Shown here: piece after piece, positions 1-10,312 of the stretch | How positions within the stretch are numbered: the stretch's first letter is position 1 | Layout of the letters: every line of letters begins with the position of its first letter | Origin: Falciphora oryzae | Taxonomy: Eukaryota > Ascomycota > Sordariomycetes > Magnaporthales > Magnaporthaceae | Direction of reading: 5' to 3' | NCBI GenBank assembly: GCA_000733355.1 | Contig: JNVV01000005.1 | Location: 1-64,000, forward strand | Length of the DNA stretch: 64,000 nucleotides | Made by a program: the position numbers and the translations under genes | Notes under the pieces: model-generated | What the model was told of the DNA's origin: nothing | Seen by the model: the letters and a program-made list of their open reading frames with translations, nothing else | Databases searched by the model: none

Positions 1-29
1 TTTTTTTTTTTTTTTTTTTTTTTTTTTTT
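1..29. repeat. poly-T run at window start
   Basis: The window opens with 29 consecutive T. It may be the end of a longer homopolymer or a poly(A) tail on the opposite strand; nothing around it shows a retroelement body. Confidence 0.9.
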
Positions 30-1396
30 CCCTGGCTCTTCCCCTGCCGAGCTTGTCACACTATGCTGGGGCAGAAATGCAACAAACAGAGATCGGCTGA
101 TAGCGACCCCGGAGCAGTGATCCTGCTCGGGTGTGTGGATGCGCGTCGTCTCCTGCTCTCCTCCCTCGCTCCTGTTTGTCTCCCGTCGGATGTCAAGAGC
201 CAGCCGTCTCGAAGAGCTAGGGTGACCCTGGACCAGCCGATCCCCCTTGGGGCGGGGTGGGGGACCGTCCCTTGACACCTGATGAGGCCGCTCGCGCAGC
301 GTGGTGGGCTGGCGAGGCCTGCGACGCCAGGCGAGCCTAAACTCAAGACGGTCGTTCAAATCTCGGAATTTCCCACTGGCTAACGCAGGACTTGTGCGAG
401 CGTCGGCAACGCCCAGAACGTCCGCGGAGGGCGAGCAGGGCACGAGATGGGACGAGTTTGGGGGACGGGAGGGGCCTCTTTGGCTACAGCAGAGTGCAGT
501 GCCGTGCCTGATGGCACGGTTGTTGGCCCTTCTTCGGGGTTTGTTGCTGGCACAGGCCGCCGCGAGGTGGGCAAATAAATGGTTCTGCGCTGAAAAGACG
601 CCACAGGGTCCTGTGGATCTGAAGAACGAGAGCCGCAGATATACTAGCCTGCAGTGCCTCGTCGCCAATCTCTGCAGGGATGGAGGTGCAAGGTGGGGCG
701 GGGTGCGACTGCGTGGTGATGGTGGCCAATGGAAGGAAGATAGAACACGAAGGCTGCTGAGCAACAAATTTGGGAGGGTTTGGACTGACGACGCATGAGA
801 GCGAAACTCCAGTCGTCTTCCTGCTCGGCCCGCCCGGCACTGGACACCTCGCCGTGTGTAAATGCCGCCCGGACGGCTCTCGGGCAGCAGCAGCGTCACA
901 TTGACAAGTCCCAGAGGCGGTCCGGCGTGTCCGCCCTTTAGGCTTGGAGCGCTGCCCCCACCATGTGTGACCATACAATCCTAGCAAAGGTGCGTCCACA
1001 TCTTCGAGGAAAGTTAGGGGTCCTTCCTGTTCAACAATTTTTTCCTTCTTTCCCCTCGGCCATCCAATGTCGTTCTTTTCCTTGCATATTGCAATCTCAT
1101 TCCCCCGAACCCGAGCCCAACGTCGTGTTGTACTGGCGCGTCTTGGTTTTGGATAAGAGTCCGGGGCAACCTCCCTTTGTGGGCAGAGCGAGTGGACTGT
1201 CCGAATATGACTTCCGGTGCAACGCCATCCTGTCAATTTCCGATCCATGGGCTGATGTCGTCTTCTCTCGCTCGGTGACACCCCTGGGCGCCAGAACCTG
1301 GTCTAACCAAATTCCATCGCACCAAGCGCCACGAAAAGCCAAGGTCAATGCTGTGCCGGAACCTTAAACAAGGATGCTGTCTGTGGCTAGCACAAT

Positions 1397-1460
1397 GTGT
1401 GGTCGGATTCGAACCCTCGACCGCTGATTGGCCTCTCAGTCGGCGGGGGTTATTTCTTCG
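1397..1460 (-). tRNA. tRNA-like remnant (possible pseudo-tRNA or SINE head)
   Basis: Read on the minus strand, this stretch has a B-box-like core (GGTTCGAATCC) inside a short hairpin whose outer arms GGTC/GACC pair around a bulge. It is preceded by a second hairpin (CCG, CTGA paired with TCAG, CGG) that resembles an anticodon arm. The T-stem has mismatches, and I could not build a convincing D-arm or acceptor stem from the upstream bases. A degenerate tRNA, or the 3' half of a tRNA-derived SINE, fits better than a working tRNA gene. Confidence 0.25.
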
Positions 1461-2387
1461 GTTCGAGAGAAAACAGAGAATACCGACGTCCATCCCTGGC
1501 CAGGACGCTGTGCAGCTTGGTATCGTCTGGCCTCGGCTTTGAACTTCAGCAGGGAGCCGGGCTTCGGCGACCAGAGAAAAGCAGCTTTTTGTGACGATTT
1601 GGCGCTGCCGTTTTGAGCACCGAGCAAGTTCGTTCGACGCGGTAGGAGCAGCTTACGCATAACCACCCCGGGTAGGGCTGGCAGCGGTTCGCAGCAGCCA
1701 ATCTTTGGTTTGTCTGGTCTCAACATCTTCAAAGGTCATGCGACACGCACTAGTTCCTGCGATGCCACAGCTACAGTCTGACTTCTGTGACAGTCTGGAT
1801 CCTAACCTCGAGACCCTTGCAGACCAACGTAAAAGATGAAGCATCACATCGTAGGATGATCAATGGCGGATAAGGCCGACACGGCAGCAATGCTGTCGTA
1901 TACGTACAAAGAGTGCTGCGGCACAGCCATGTTTCGTTCGTCGGGCGTCCACGTGGCAACGAAGAAGAATGATACCACCATGGAATAAGCCATCTTGGGC
2001 AACGATCCCCAGGCGACACTATTTCTTCGAGTCAAACCCCCCACTCGTCCTCGTTACATATCCGGGCATGCCAGCTTGCACTCGTTATTCGCTTCTTTTA
2101 CCCGCTTGATGCTCTTGGCATCCCTCGCTGCTTATTGCAGCGACCAACGACGATGCAAGAAACCCTGGTCTGGCCGACACCTGCAGCGACTCGTCCTTGT
2201 GGTGCTTCTCGGCGAGGCGGCAGGGGTGTCCACCAAGGAAGCCCCGTGTGCATCTCACTCCTTTACAACTTGTACCAACCCTTACATGTCTACATGACAT
2301 TGCACTTCACCCGACTAGCTCAGCGTTTAGGGGTTTGGCCCTCCTCGTTCACGACAAAAAAAGATGGCACCCTCATTGTCCTATTCT

Positions 2388-2445
2388 GTCATGTATCCCT
2401 TCCTGCATCCTTTCCTATATCCTTCCCTATATCCTTTCTTGTATG
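2388..2445. repeat. Imperfect 11-12 bp tandem repeat
   Basis: Four or five diverged copies of a unit like TTTCCTATATCC follow one another (TTCCTGCATCC, TTTCCTATATCC, TTCCCTATATCC, TTTCTTGTATG). It is a small pyrimidine-rich minisatellite in a gene-free stretch. Confidence 0.6.
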
Positions 2446-3673
2446 TCTTTTGGTGGTGGTGCCAACCTTTCCTGCATCGGCCGATCGTGCGTGGCCCGGA
2501 AAGGAGGGCACCTAAACAAGCTCACATACGTTGGTTGTTTTGACGACACCTCCTTGACAGGGTAACACACAGAAACATGGAATATAGATGGGCCGGGAGG
2601 TTTCTAGGCAGCTAGCCGAGGAATGACTAGCACCTCTCATCACGTTTTGCAGGATCCTCGTGCATATTATCATCTGCACGTACGCGCCCGCCCCATGTGC
2701 ATGTGCTCACGAGAACGACACGGGTTCCTCCCCGTGCGCTAGAAGAGACCGCGTCCAATGATTTGCCGTCTCTGTCGTCTCTGCTTCAGAACAAGTCACC
2801 AAACCTCTCGGTCCCAAGATCACACCGCCTCATCGCACATCAAGGCATCGGGCCACAGCATGAATGCGTGTCTTTCTCTCAATTAAGGCGACCCGACTGG
2901 CGGCGAATGGCTGGATAGGCCGGTCGGGATGATAGCGGTGCTGACGGCGCTACCTCGGATAAGGCAGGAGAAGAAGGAAGGATAAAACATGCTGGAAACC
3001 TACATCGGACCAGAGTCCGCGGCTGCTAACTGCTTTTGACTTGTCCCCACGGAGAGCCCTCGACAAAAGTATTTGGCGGATACTTCCGTTGCGCACTGCC
3101 CCTTATCATCCACTTTCTGGCCGGGCTAATGTGTTTGTCTAGCCGATCACCGACAGGGAAGTCCTGCCCACAGCCGCTGACAGCCGTGATTCGCACTTTG
3201 CGAGAGAGAAGAAAAAGCCACTCGCAGCTGTTCTGGTTTCGCAGATGTACGCTTTCGGCGACGGAATCCTGGAAATTCTTGATCAAGGCCATCCCCAGCA
3301 GTTGATATTCGGCCCGCACGACGATCTCGCGGGGAAACCGAAACCAAAGGGCTCCGCTAAGTAGACGAACCATAGAGAGGTATAACGTTGCTCGGCTGTT
3401 CTTGCTGTGACGCGGGTATATAGAAATACATCCCGGTCGAGACCGAGTCGCCAATAGGGTGGTTCAAACCCTGGACCGAGCGGTCGTGGTCATACGCCGA
3501 CGAGATACTTTGTGGAAGAGGCAAGGGCCCGGCGTTTGCACATTGGCCTCTGGTTCGTCGGGGTTTGTTTACTAGATAGGCAGTCTCATTATGCAAGTAT
3601 GGATAGCCGACTAGCATGATTTACTGCGTACATATGCCTCTACCCTGACGACTCCCGAGTGACATGGGTCACC

Positions 3674-5065
3674 TCAGTTGGGTAATGAGGTCTTATTCAC
3701 CAGCGCTGCGGGCCCTCGCAAGGTATCGATGACGGCGGCGAAGCCTGGCCGGTCGGACGGGCGAGGTACCGAGCATTGGCGATGGATATCCTGCAGCTGC
3801 TCCCTCACCTCTGCATGGTCCTGGTGGGGATCGCGACCCATCAGCCCTAGAACGTCCTCGATCAGGTGCGAAAAAGCCAACACCTCGAGTTTCTCCAGGA
3901 GCGGGAAGCGCTGGTCGCCGTATATGGTGGCCGCACCCATGTCGCCAAGAAGCGCGTGGCCGTCACCGCTGACGAGGATGTTGTGCGCGTACAGGTCTCC
4001 GTGTGAGATGGCATTGGCGTGCAGGTGTCGTGCCGCCGATGCGATGCCGGACAGCACGCACATTGCGGTCTCAGGCGAGAGGGCAGCGTCCGGATCGTAG
4101 TGGTCCCGCGTGCAGCTTTCCAGTGTCGGGGGCTTCCCAAGAGTGCGGTAGAAGGGAGGGATCAGCTGCATGACAAGTCCGCCGCGGAATTCCTCCGCCG
4201 ACGCGTCTGGGTGACCGTGGATCCTTCCCAGAGCATCGATGAGATTGTCATGAGAGCCCGCCGACATGCAGACCTCGAGTTCGTCGGCGGGTGTGCCATC
4301 GCTGGTGAGCGACCCCTTGAACAGCTTGACCGCCACCTCCTCTTCCGATCCTGACCCTTTGGAGCAGCGGCGCACGCCTTTGGAAATGACGCCAGAGGCG
4401 CCCTCGCCTAGGACGTGGTGGATCTCGAGGTTGGACCAATGGATCTGGGGGAGGCTCATTGAGTTCCGCCGGGCCCTGCCGGAGTTAAGCCTGGTTGAGG
4501 CGCATGGGTTGCCGGCAAAGGAGAGAAATGCCAACCCCGGAAGTTCAAAAAGCCAGTCGGGAAGCTTCGCTAGGCGGTTCGCCGAGAGCCGCAACAGGCC
4601 AAGTTTCCGGCATGAGGACATGTCGTCCGGCAGCTCCGTCAGGCGGTTGCCCGCCAACATGCACTTCTGGAGCCGCGAGCAGCTCCCGATACTGGCGGGC
4701 AGCGTTTCGATCTTGTTGTTGGTCAGAATCAGCCATCGAAGCCGTGGGGGGAGCGAGCCCTCTGGGACGGTGGTCATGCCGTTTCCGCGGAACGCGACCA
4801 TCTCGAGAAGAGGGCATCCCGCCAGCTCCCTGGGGAACGTGGCAAAGTTGCAGTCGGAGAAGAAGGCAATCTTTAGTCGGGGCAGGCGAGTACCAAACTC
4901 CTCGGGCAAGGTAGACAAGCCCGTCCCAGAGAGGTCCAGATGTTCCAGTGTTTCGCCAAGCTCCAGGATTTCCGCTGGAAAGGCATCGAGCGGGCCAGCC
5001 AACTTCAGCTTGGTCAGGCCGCTGGCCTTGTAGGTCCCCGAGCGGAGGGCCTCCAAGTCGTGCAT
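3674..5065 (-). CDS. Leucine-rich-repeat protein kinase, bacterial type
   Basis: An uninterrupted 463-residue frame joins an N-terminal leucine-rich-repeat array (about residues 15-195) to a protein kinase domain (about 210-450). Repeats show the L..L.L..N.L..LP pattern. Kinase motifs are visible: Gly-rich loop LGEGASGV at 219-226, Lys247 in AVKLFK, catalytic Asp357 in HGDLYAHN (HGD instead of HRD) and DMG (375-377) instead of DFG. All catalytic residues are present, so activity is plausible. From memory of the family, Proteobacteria carry LRR kinases of about 400-440 residues with the same order and near-identical signature phrases (LRSG, LPPRLRWLILT, GEGASGV, HGDLYAHNIL). Most other multi-exon-length genes here have introns; this one has none. 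I infer an ancient or recent bacterial origin. No signal peptide or membrane segment is seen, so a cytosolic Ser/Thr kinase with an LRR sensor is likely. Substrate unknown. Confidence 0.85.
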   Translation of the reverse strand: MHDLEALRSGTYKASGLTKLKLAGPLDAFPAEILELGETLEHLDLSGTGLSTLPEEFGTRLPRLKIAFFSDCNFATFPRELAGCPLLEMVAFRGNGMTTVPEGSLPPRLRWLILTNNKIETLPASIGSCSRLQKCMLAGNRLTELPDDMSSCRKLGLLRLSANRLAKLPDWLFELPGLAFLSFAGNPCASTRLNSGRARRNSMSLPQIHWSNLEIHHVLGEGASGVISKGVRRCSKGSGSEEEVAVKLFKGSLTSDGTPADELEVCMSAGSHDNLIDALGRIHGHPDASAEEFRGGLVMQLIPPFYRTLGKPPTLESCTRDHYDPDAALSPETAMCVLSGIASAARHLHANAISHGDLYAHNILVSGDGHALLGDMGAATIYGDQRFPLLEKLEVLAFSHLIEDVLGLMGRDPHQDHAEVREQLQDIHRQCSVPRPSDRPGFAAVIDTLRGPAALVNKTSLPN

Positions 5066-5873
5066 TTCTGAGGTCTGGTCGGTGGCTTTCCAGGTGGTGA
5101 TGTGAACCTGCCTGCTCTGTATACGTAATTACAGTTACGCTTCACGGCCTTGCCAAGGGGAGATAATTCATCAATGAAGTGTGTTTTCTCAGGATGGCAA
5201 ACACCGCCACGGTGTCGGGAGCAGTAAAATCTCATGGCCCCCCTACCTAGCGGTTTCGTTACCGCCATTCTGCATGATTCAGCCGGATAGGGCAGCCACT
5301 TGCGCCAGCGAGATAAGCCATGATCCCCACGTGGGAAACCCAAGGCTGACAAGCGGTTAGCACGGTCGGTACTTGGGCAGATCCGCCCGGCCTTTGCTTG
5401 GTGCCTACGCCAACCAAGACGAGGCAATCAGTTCCAGGCTCTGGCAGCGGGTAGGATAATGTGTGATGGTACGTGTTTCCGGGGATAACAAAATCTCAGC
5501 CCCAGCACGGCTGTCCCCGATGTCGATTGACAGACTTCAGCCGGGGGGGAACATTGAACGAAGCGTGAATGAACTGGGAGCAACAGAAATGGAGCCAGTT
5601 CCTGACCCGGAGTTTGGTGGGGGTCGGGCATGGGGGTCATTCGCCAGAAGTTGACGCACGGCCCACAATTAAGACTCGTGGCGCGCGTTGTCTGTGTCGT
5701 GTGGGTGAAGCAACTTTCGAGTCGCCGCCCAAGGTGAATCAATTCGTGATGCAAGTTGCACCCGCCACCAAGCCCAACAGCTCGTCCCAGATTGCCGACC
5801 CGAACAGCGCAACTCCAACGCACGTCGCTCGTGATAGGACCTTGATGCCATCGCTACACTGAGCCTCGCGACA
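5066..5873. promoter_or_regulatory. Divergent intergenic region, LRR kinase / TAF8
   Basis: This stretch separates the minus-strand LRR kinase from plus-strand TAF8 and should hold both promoters. I see no clear TATA box close to either start and no further gene. Confidence 0.5.
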
Positions 5874-7066
5874 ATGGCTTCCGGGCCGCTGAAGCGGCTC
5901 TCCCCCTATGGAGAAGATGAACTCCCCACGGCCAAGCGGACTCGAACCGATTCATCTCTCACCGTCGTCGCCGCTCCCGAGCCCAAGAACACAGATGCGC
6001 AGCCCATGTTCGAACTCACGAGCATGGAGGGGCAGGCCCGGAGTGGGCTGCGACGCAGCATCGCGCTGATATTAAAACAAGTTGGCTTCGACTCGACCTC
6101 GGGGCCTGCCTTGGAGCGCCTGACGGAGATGACAGAAGAATGTGAGAGACTGTGCTCCAAGAGAACACTAAGCAGGCGCGGGGAGCCTGTGTGTGCTAAT
6201 TGATGTGGCGCTCCAAACCAGACATGCTCATGTTCAGCGGCGAGGTCATGCTTTTCGCCTCGGCCGCCCGACGAGCACAGCCCATCCCGACCGACTACGA
6301 CATAGGCCTAAAACGCATGAACCTAGGCACCGCGCTCCTCCGACCGCATCTCAAGCCGCCGATACCGAAGCCGAGGATAGCGCCGACCTACGCAACCCCC
6401 GCGGGGCTTGTCGACACGCACCAGAGGGGTCTGCCGCTGCTGGGGGAGGAGCTGAGCGGCCGGCCGGAGAAGGAGGCCAAGGTCTACATCCCCAAGTCGT
6501 TTCCGGACTTCCCCAGCATCCACACCTACAAGGCGACGCCGCAGGACGTGGACGAGGTGACGGTGCAGGGTACGGGGCTCAAGTGGAGCGACGACGGCAC
6601 CCCCGTCGTCGGGGCCGAGCACGACGCGGCCGCGGCCGCAGCGGAGGAGGCGGCCATGTCGGGCGCGGCGAGGGACCCCCGGCGCGTGCGGGAGGCGTCG
6701 GCGCGCGAGTCTAAGCAGGCCGAAGAGGCGCTGCGCCGGGTCGTGCGCGCCAGCAAGATCAACACTCTCAAGGAGGCGCGCCTCGCGGCCCAGCGCGGGA
6801 ATCACAGCCGCCGCAGGTACGATTTTTGGGAGGAGGCGATGCGCGAGATGGTCGAGGAGGGCGTGGGGGCCAAGGCCAACGGGAAGGGCGGCCTCCTCGG
6901 TCTCGGCTTCGGTGCCGGCGCCAGCAAGCCTCTTGGCACAAGCAGCAGCGCGAGGAGCGAAATTGCGGACCACAGCATGATCGTCAACGCACAGAGGTCC
7001 CACCACCGCCAGGAAGTCTCGCGCTCCGGCAAGCGGGTACATGGCGAGGTTGCTACGGGGAAATAA
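5874..7066 (+). CDS. TAF8: TFIID subunit 8 (TAF8)
   Basis: Model join(5874..6141,6222..7066), 370 residues. The 80-nt intron (donor GTGAGA, acceptor CCAG after GCTAAT) restores the frame exactly and joins two halves of a histone fold. Residues about 45-120 form a Bromo_TP histone-fold domain (RRSIALILKQVGFDS ... MLFASAARRAQPIPTDYD). Around 181-196 lies the TAF8 signature SFPDFPSIHTYKATP, known in this family as the segment after the fold that contacts other TFIID subunits. The C-terminal third is Ala/Arg/Glu-rich with a likely helix and basic patches. TAF8 pairs with TAF10 in the TFIID general transcription factor in the nucleus. The start ATG is followed by a basic MASGPLKR leader, and no upstream in-frame ATG competes. 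Only the histone fold and SFPD segment are recognised; the tail is variable. Confidence 0.9.
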
Positions 7067-7867
7067 GCCCTTATTGCAGCCTTCGAGCCCGTTCTCGGCG
7101 TATCTGGAAGGTTCGCTCGCCGAGAGGGCATTCCCATTCTCATCTTCTTCCTTTTTCTTTTACTCCTGGGGCACGAGCGGCGTCATAAACCAGGGATCAC
7201 GGCATTTTGCGAGGAGTTGGGCGTGCTTTTTGGCACTTGGTACATCACGGGAATCCCTTGTCTTTGGCTTTTTTTTTTTTTTACAGTGTAATTTTATCTC
7301 AAATATCATGGCATGACAGCGTGCCTTGGAATTCGATACCCAAGAATACCTACGGAATAATGGAAGCTCGTCTCGCATGTGCCGTTTGACTAGTTTCTCA
7401 GTCGCAATCGCCTCGGGAGGTTGCCGCCAAGAAGTGGACCTCCTACGAGGCTTCCTTCGGACCGTGATGACCTAGACCGCCATTGGAGATGACCAGCGGG
7501 CTGAGAATGTCGGCCTCGGCCGGGTCTAATTTTCGTCGCCAGCAAAATCTGGAGCTGCTCCCACCTCCCACCTGCCGCCCGCAGAACCCAACGGCAAGAC
7601 ATCAGCACGTTGTCTGGGTGGGGCACTTGTTTGCAGGGGAGGGAGCGCGCACAGATTATTGGTCCGCCTGCCCCCACCACCAAACTCCAGCTTTTGCCGC
7701 AGACCCTAAGACCGAAAACGCACAATTTTTACGAGGAATCCCGCTTGTCTGGGAATTTCGCCGGGAATTTAACGACCTTTGGCGAGAGAGCCTCATTTCA
7801 TCTCCGTCTCCAACCCAATTGACCTCTCAGCCTCCTCTCTTATTCCTCACACTGCTATCTTGCAAAT
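7067..7867. promoter_or_regulatory. Intergenic region upstream of RACK1
   Basis: This stretch lies between TAF8 and RACK1 on the same strand. It holds a T-run near 7270-7283 and, just before the RACK1 ATG, a pyrimidine-rich leader typical of highly expressed translation genes. No other gene is evident. Confidence 0.5.
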
Positions 7868-9384
7868 ATGGCGGAGCAGCTGATCCTTAAGGGCACCCTC
7901 GAGGGCCACGTACGTCCACCCTTTGTGCTCGGGAGCGAGCGAGGCATGCTCGAAAATGCCCCTCCTCTGCGCGCACGCCCGCGGAGGTTGCTGCGACGCT
8001 CCGTCTCTGGACCATGGGCTGACTTTTTTTTTCTTCTGCCTCGTGTAGAATGGCTGGGTCACCAGCCTGGCTACCTCTATGGAGAAGTACGCTTCCCCCA
8101 ACCCAACAACGCTTGGAAACCTTGTGGACAATCTGCTCACCAGCTTCGGAATAGCCCCAACATGCTCCTGTCTGGTAGCCGCGACAAGACGCTCATTATC
8201 TGGAACCTGACCCGCGACGAGACCTCGTACGGTTACCCCAAGAGGTCGCTGCACGGCCACTCGCACATCGTCTCCGACTGCGTACGTTCCCCCGACGTGA
8301 TTTCCCTCCATCCATCGACGGCCCTTCGGCGGCGTTGAAAATTTCAATGGAGCGGGCTTTGGCAGGACTTGGAGCTTGGGCTGATGCTGGGGTGGTCGTT
8401 TCTAGGTTATCTCGTCGGACGGCGCCTACGCTCTGTCGGCCTCGTGGGACAAGACCCTGCGCCTGTGGGAGCTGGCCACCGGCACCACCACCCGCCGCTT
8501 CGTCGGTCACACCAACGACGTCCTGTCCGTCTCTTTCTCCGCAGACAACAGGCAGATCGTTTCGGGCTCGCGCGACAAGTCGATCAAGCTGTGGAACACC
8601 CTGGGCGACTGCAAGTACACCATCACCGAGAAGGGCCACTCCGAGTGGGTGTCTTGTGTGCGCTTCTCGCCCAACCCCCAGAACCCCGTCATCGTCTCGT
8701 CGGGCTGGGACAAGCTGGTTAAGGTACGTTCTTGCATGTTCCTTCGCCCATGCCGGCCCTTTCCAGCCCAAACCAACCCCGGTTCCATATGATGCTTTGC
8801 AACCTATAAGTATTTGCTACTTCAGAGCTCCTTGCGGGCAATGAGACCATTTCTATCACCACTGCACTGATGAACCTTGTCGACTTTTTTTTTTCCCCTT
8901 CACTCAAACCCGGATTTCTCGCTGTGCGTGGTCAGCGTGCTGACTATGGGGGGCACAGGTCTGGGAGCTCTCTTCCTGCAAGCTGCAGACCGACCACATC
9001 GGCCACACTGGCTACATCAACACCGTCACCATCTCCCCCGACGGCTCCCTGTGCGCCTCGGGTGGCAAGGACGGCACCACCATGCTGTGGGACCTGAACG
9101 AGTCCAAGCACCTCTACTCCCTGAACGCCAACGACGAGATCCACGCCCTTGTCTTCTCCCCCAACCGCTACTGGCTGTGCGCTGCCACCGCCTCGAGCAT
9201 CATCATCTTCGACCTCGAGAAGAAGAGCAAGGTCGACGAGCTCAAGCCCGAGTTCGCCGCCGTCGGCAAGAAGAGCCGCGAGCCCGAGTGTGTCTCGCTC
9301 GCCTGGAGCGCCGATGGCCAGACCCTGTTTGCCGGTTACACCGACAACATCATCCGTGCCTGGGGTGTCATGTCGAGGGCGTAA
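7868..9384 (+). CDS. RACK1: RACK1 / Gbeta-like ribosomal scaffold protein (Cpc2/Asc1)
   Basis: Model join(7868..7909,8049..8086,8155..8281,8406..8723,8959..9384), 316 residues, the usual length of fungal RACK1. All four introns are GT-AG and phase-consistent. The protein is a seven-bladed WD40 propeller: repeats end in IIW, RLW, KLW, KVW, MLWD, IIFD and RAWG, with GH dipeptides starting blades, for example [11 protein letters not shown] and [12 protein letters not shown]1 sits on the 40S subunit head near the mRNA exit and recruits signalling proteins such as protein kinase C. In Neurospora the gene is cpc-2, needed for cross-pathway amino acid control. The fourth intron (8724-8958) is the longest and carries a snoRNA, as the ASC1 intron does in yeast, so the gene yields both a ribosomal protein and an rRNA-modification guide. 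Confidence 0.97.
8781..8876 (+). ncRNA. snR24: U24/snR24 box C/D snoRNA in RACK1 intron 4
   Basis: Inside RACK1 intron 4 lie a C box (ATGATG, 8789-8794), a D box (CTGA, 8867-8870) and a perfect 5-bp terminal stem (GGTTC 8781-8785 with GAACC 8872-8876). An internal block TATTTGCTACTTCAGA (8811-8826), a C'-like AATGAGA (8840-8846) and TATCACCA (8854-8861) match what I remember of yeast snR24, which lies in the intron of the RACK1 orthologue ASC1. That RNA guides 2'-O-methylation of 25S rRNA (yeast C1437, C1449, G1450). Host gene, boxes, stem and guide block all agree. Exact RNA ends are inferred from the stem. Confidence 0.88.
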
Positions 9385-10312
9385 GACCGGGGCTTCGCCT
9401 AGGGGGGTTATGATGGGGTGGGAATTCTTTTTTGTTCAACGCTGCGTGGGGAGTGCCGGGAGGGACTCACAAGACGGATCCATGGTGGCGGGCGTCAAGG
9501 AATGCTTGTCTTGGTTCGGATTTTTTCACACCTTCATGGACGATGGAAGACACAGCACAGGAGCACCAAAATCATTTTTTCTTCATGGGAGGTCATGCAC
9601 AGTCGCATCACGACGCATTCTGGTTTACTCTGAAAACCTCGGCGTTCGGTGCGGATTTGCTCTGTGCTGTGGAATAGCCTTCCTTGTCCCTCTCTCATCT
9701 GCTGATACCAAAAAACAACCTTGCCATGACCCAGGCCCGAATCCTCTCGTGGAGTGTGGCTTCGTCGACCTGGGAGAGAGGTCGGTTCGCGTGACGGGAG
9801 ACCGCCGTCGCTCTCGGTGTGAGAGCAGTGAGGATACAACCAAGCTCCGCTGCTAGTTGCGCAAGCACACAGGACCGCTAATCTGACCAGGGGCGTTGCG
9901 GTCTTCAGTCTGCAAGCAGCCTTACTGCGCGAATCCAAGATCAAACGCACTCTGAGCCCTCTGACACCTCGACTCTGAGCATCTGCTCCTGTGGGTCGAG
10001 ATGATTGTTTAAGCTCAAGACATTCTTTATCCTAGCGCAAGCCTCGATAGAAGCTCGGAGTCCATCTTTCGGTGTAATGGCTGTGTTTACATTCTATTAG
10101 ACTTATACACCAGGCAACTAATCTATGATAGTGCGTACGATATCATAATACTGTGTAGCCAACGAAACTGGGTGCCTGAATCTATCCATCTATGTCTATC
10201 CTGGGGATGTCTGTTTTAGCCCAACAAGATACTCGTTCGGAAATTCCGAGGGGAAGAGCAAGAGGGAAAACAAGGCGAGGAGAAAAGACTCTGCTAGTTC
10301 GGCCTAGTTAGG
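9385..10312. other. Convergent intergenic region, RACK1 / PGM-like gene
   Basis: This is the 3' side of both flanking genes. AT-rich segments near 10090-10160 fit 3' UTR and polyadenylation sequence. No gene is seen. Confidence 0.5.

Larger units (their letters stand above)
1..3673. other. Gene-free stretch upstream of the LRR kinase
   Basis: No reading frame here has recognisable protein content, and the short open frames overlap on both strands without splice-linked partners. The stretch holds a poly-T run, a tRNA-like hairpin region near 1400-1460 and an imperfect C/T-rich minisatellite near 2388-2445. I see no inverted terminal repeats or transposase remnant. Confidence 0.5.

Noticed and set aside
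484..1281. 265-codon minus-strand open frame
   Set aside because: No recognisable protein content; overlapping frames are open on the other strand.
7868..8338. Single uninterrupted 156-codon reading of RACK1 start
   Set aside because: It runs through two introns; spliced phase and the [15 protein letters not shown] sequence show the true exons.
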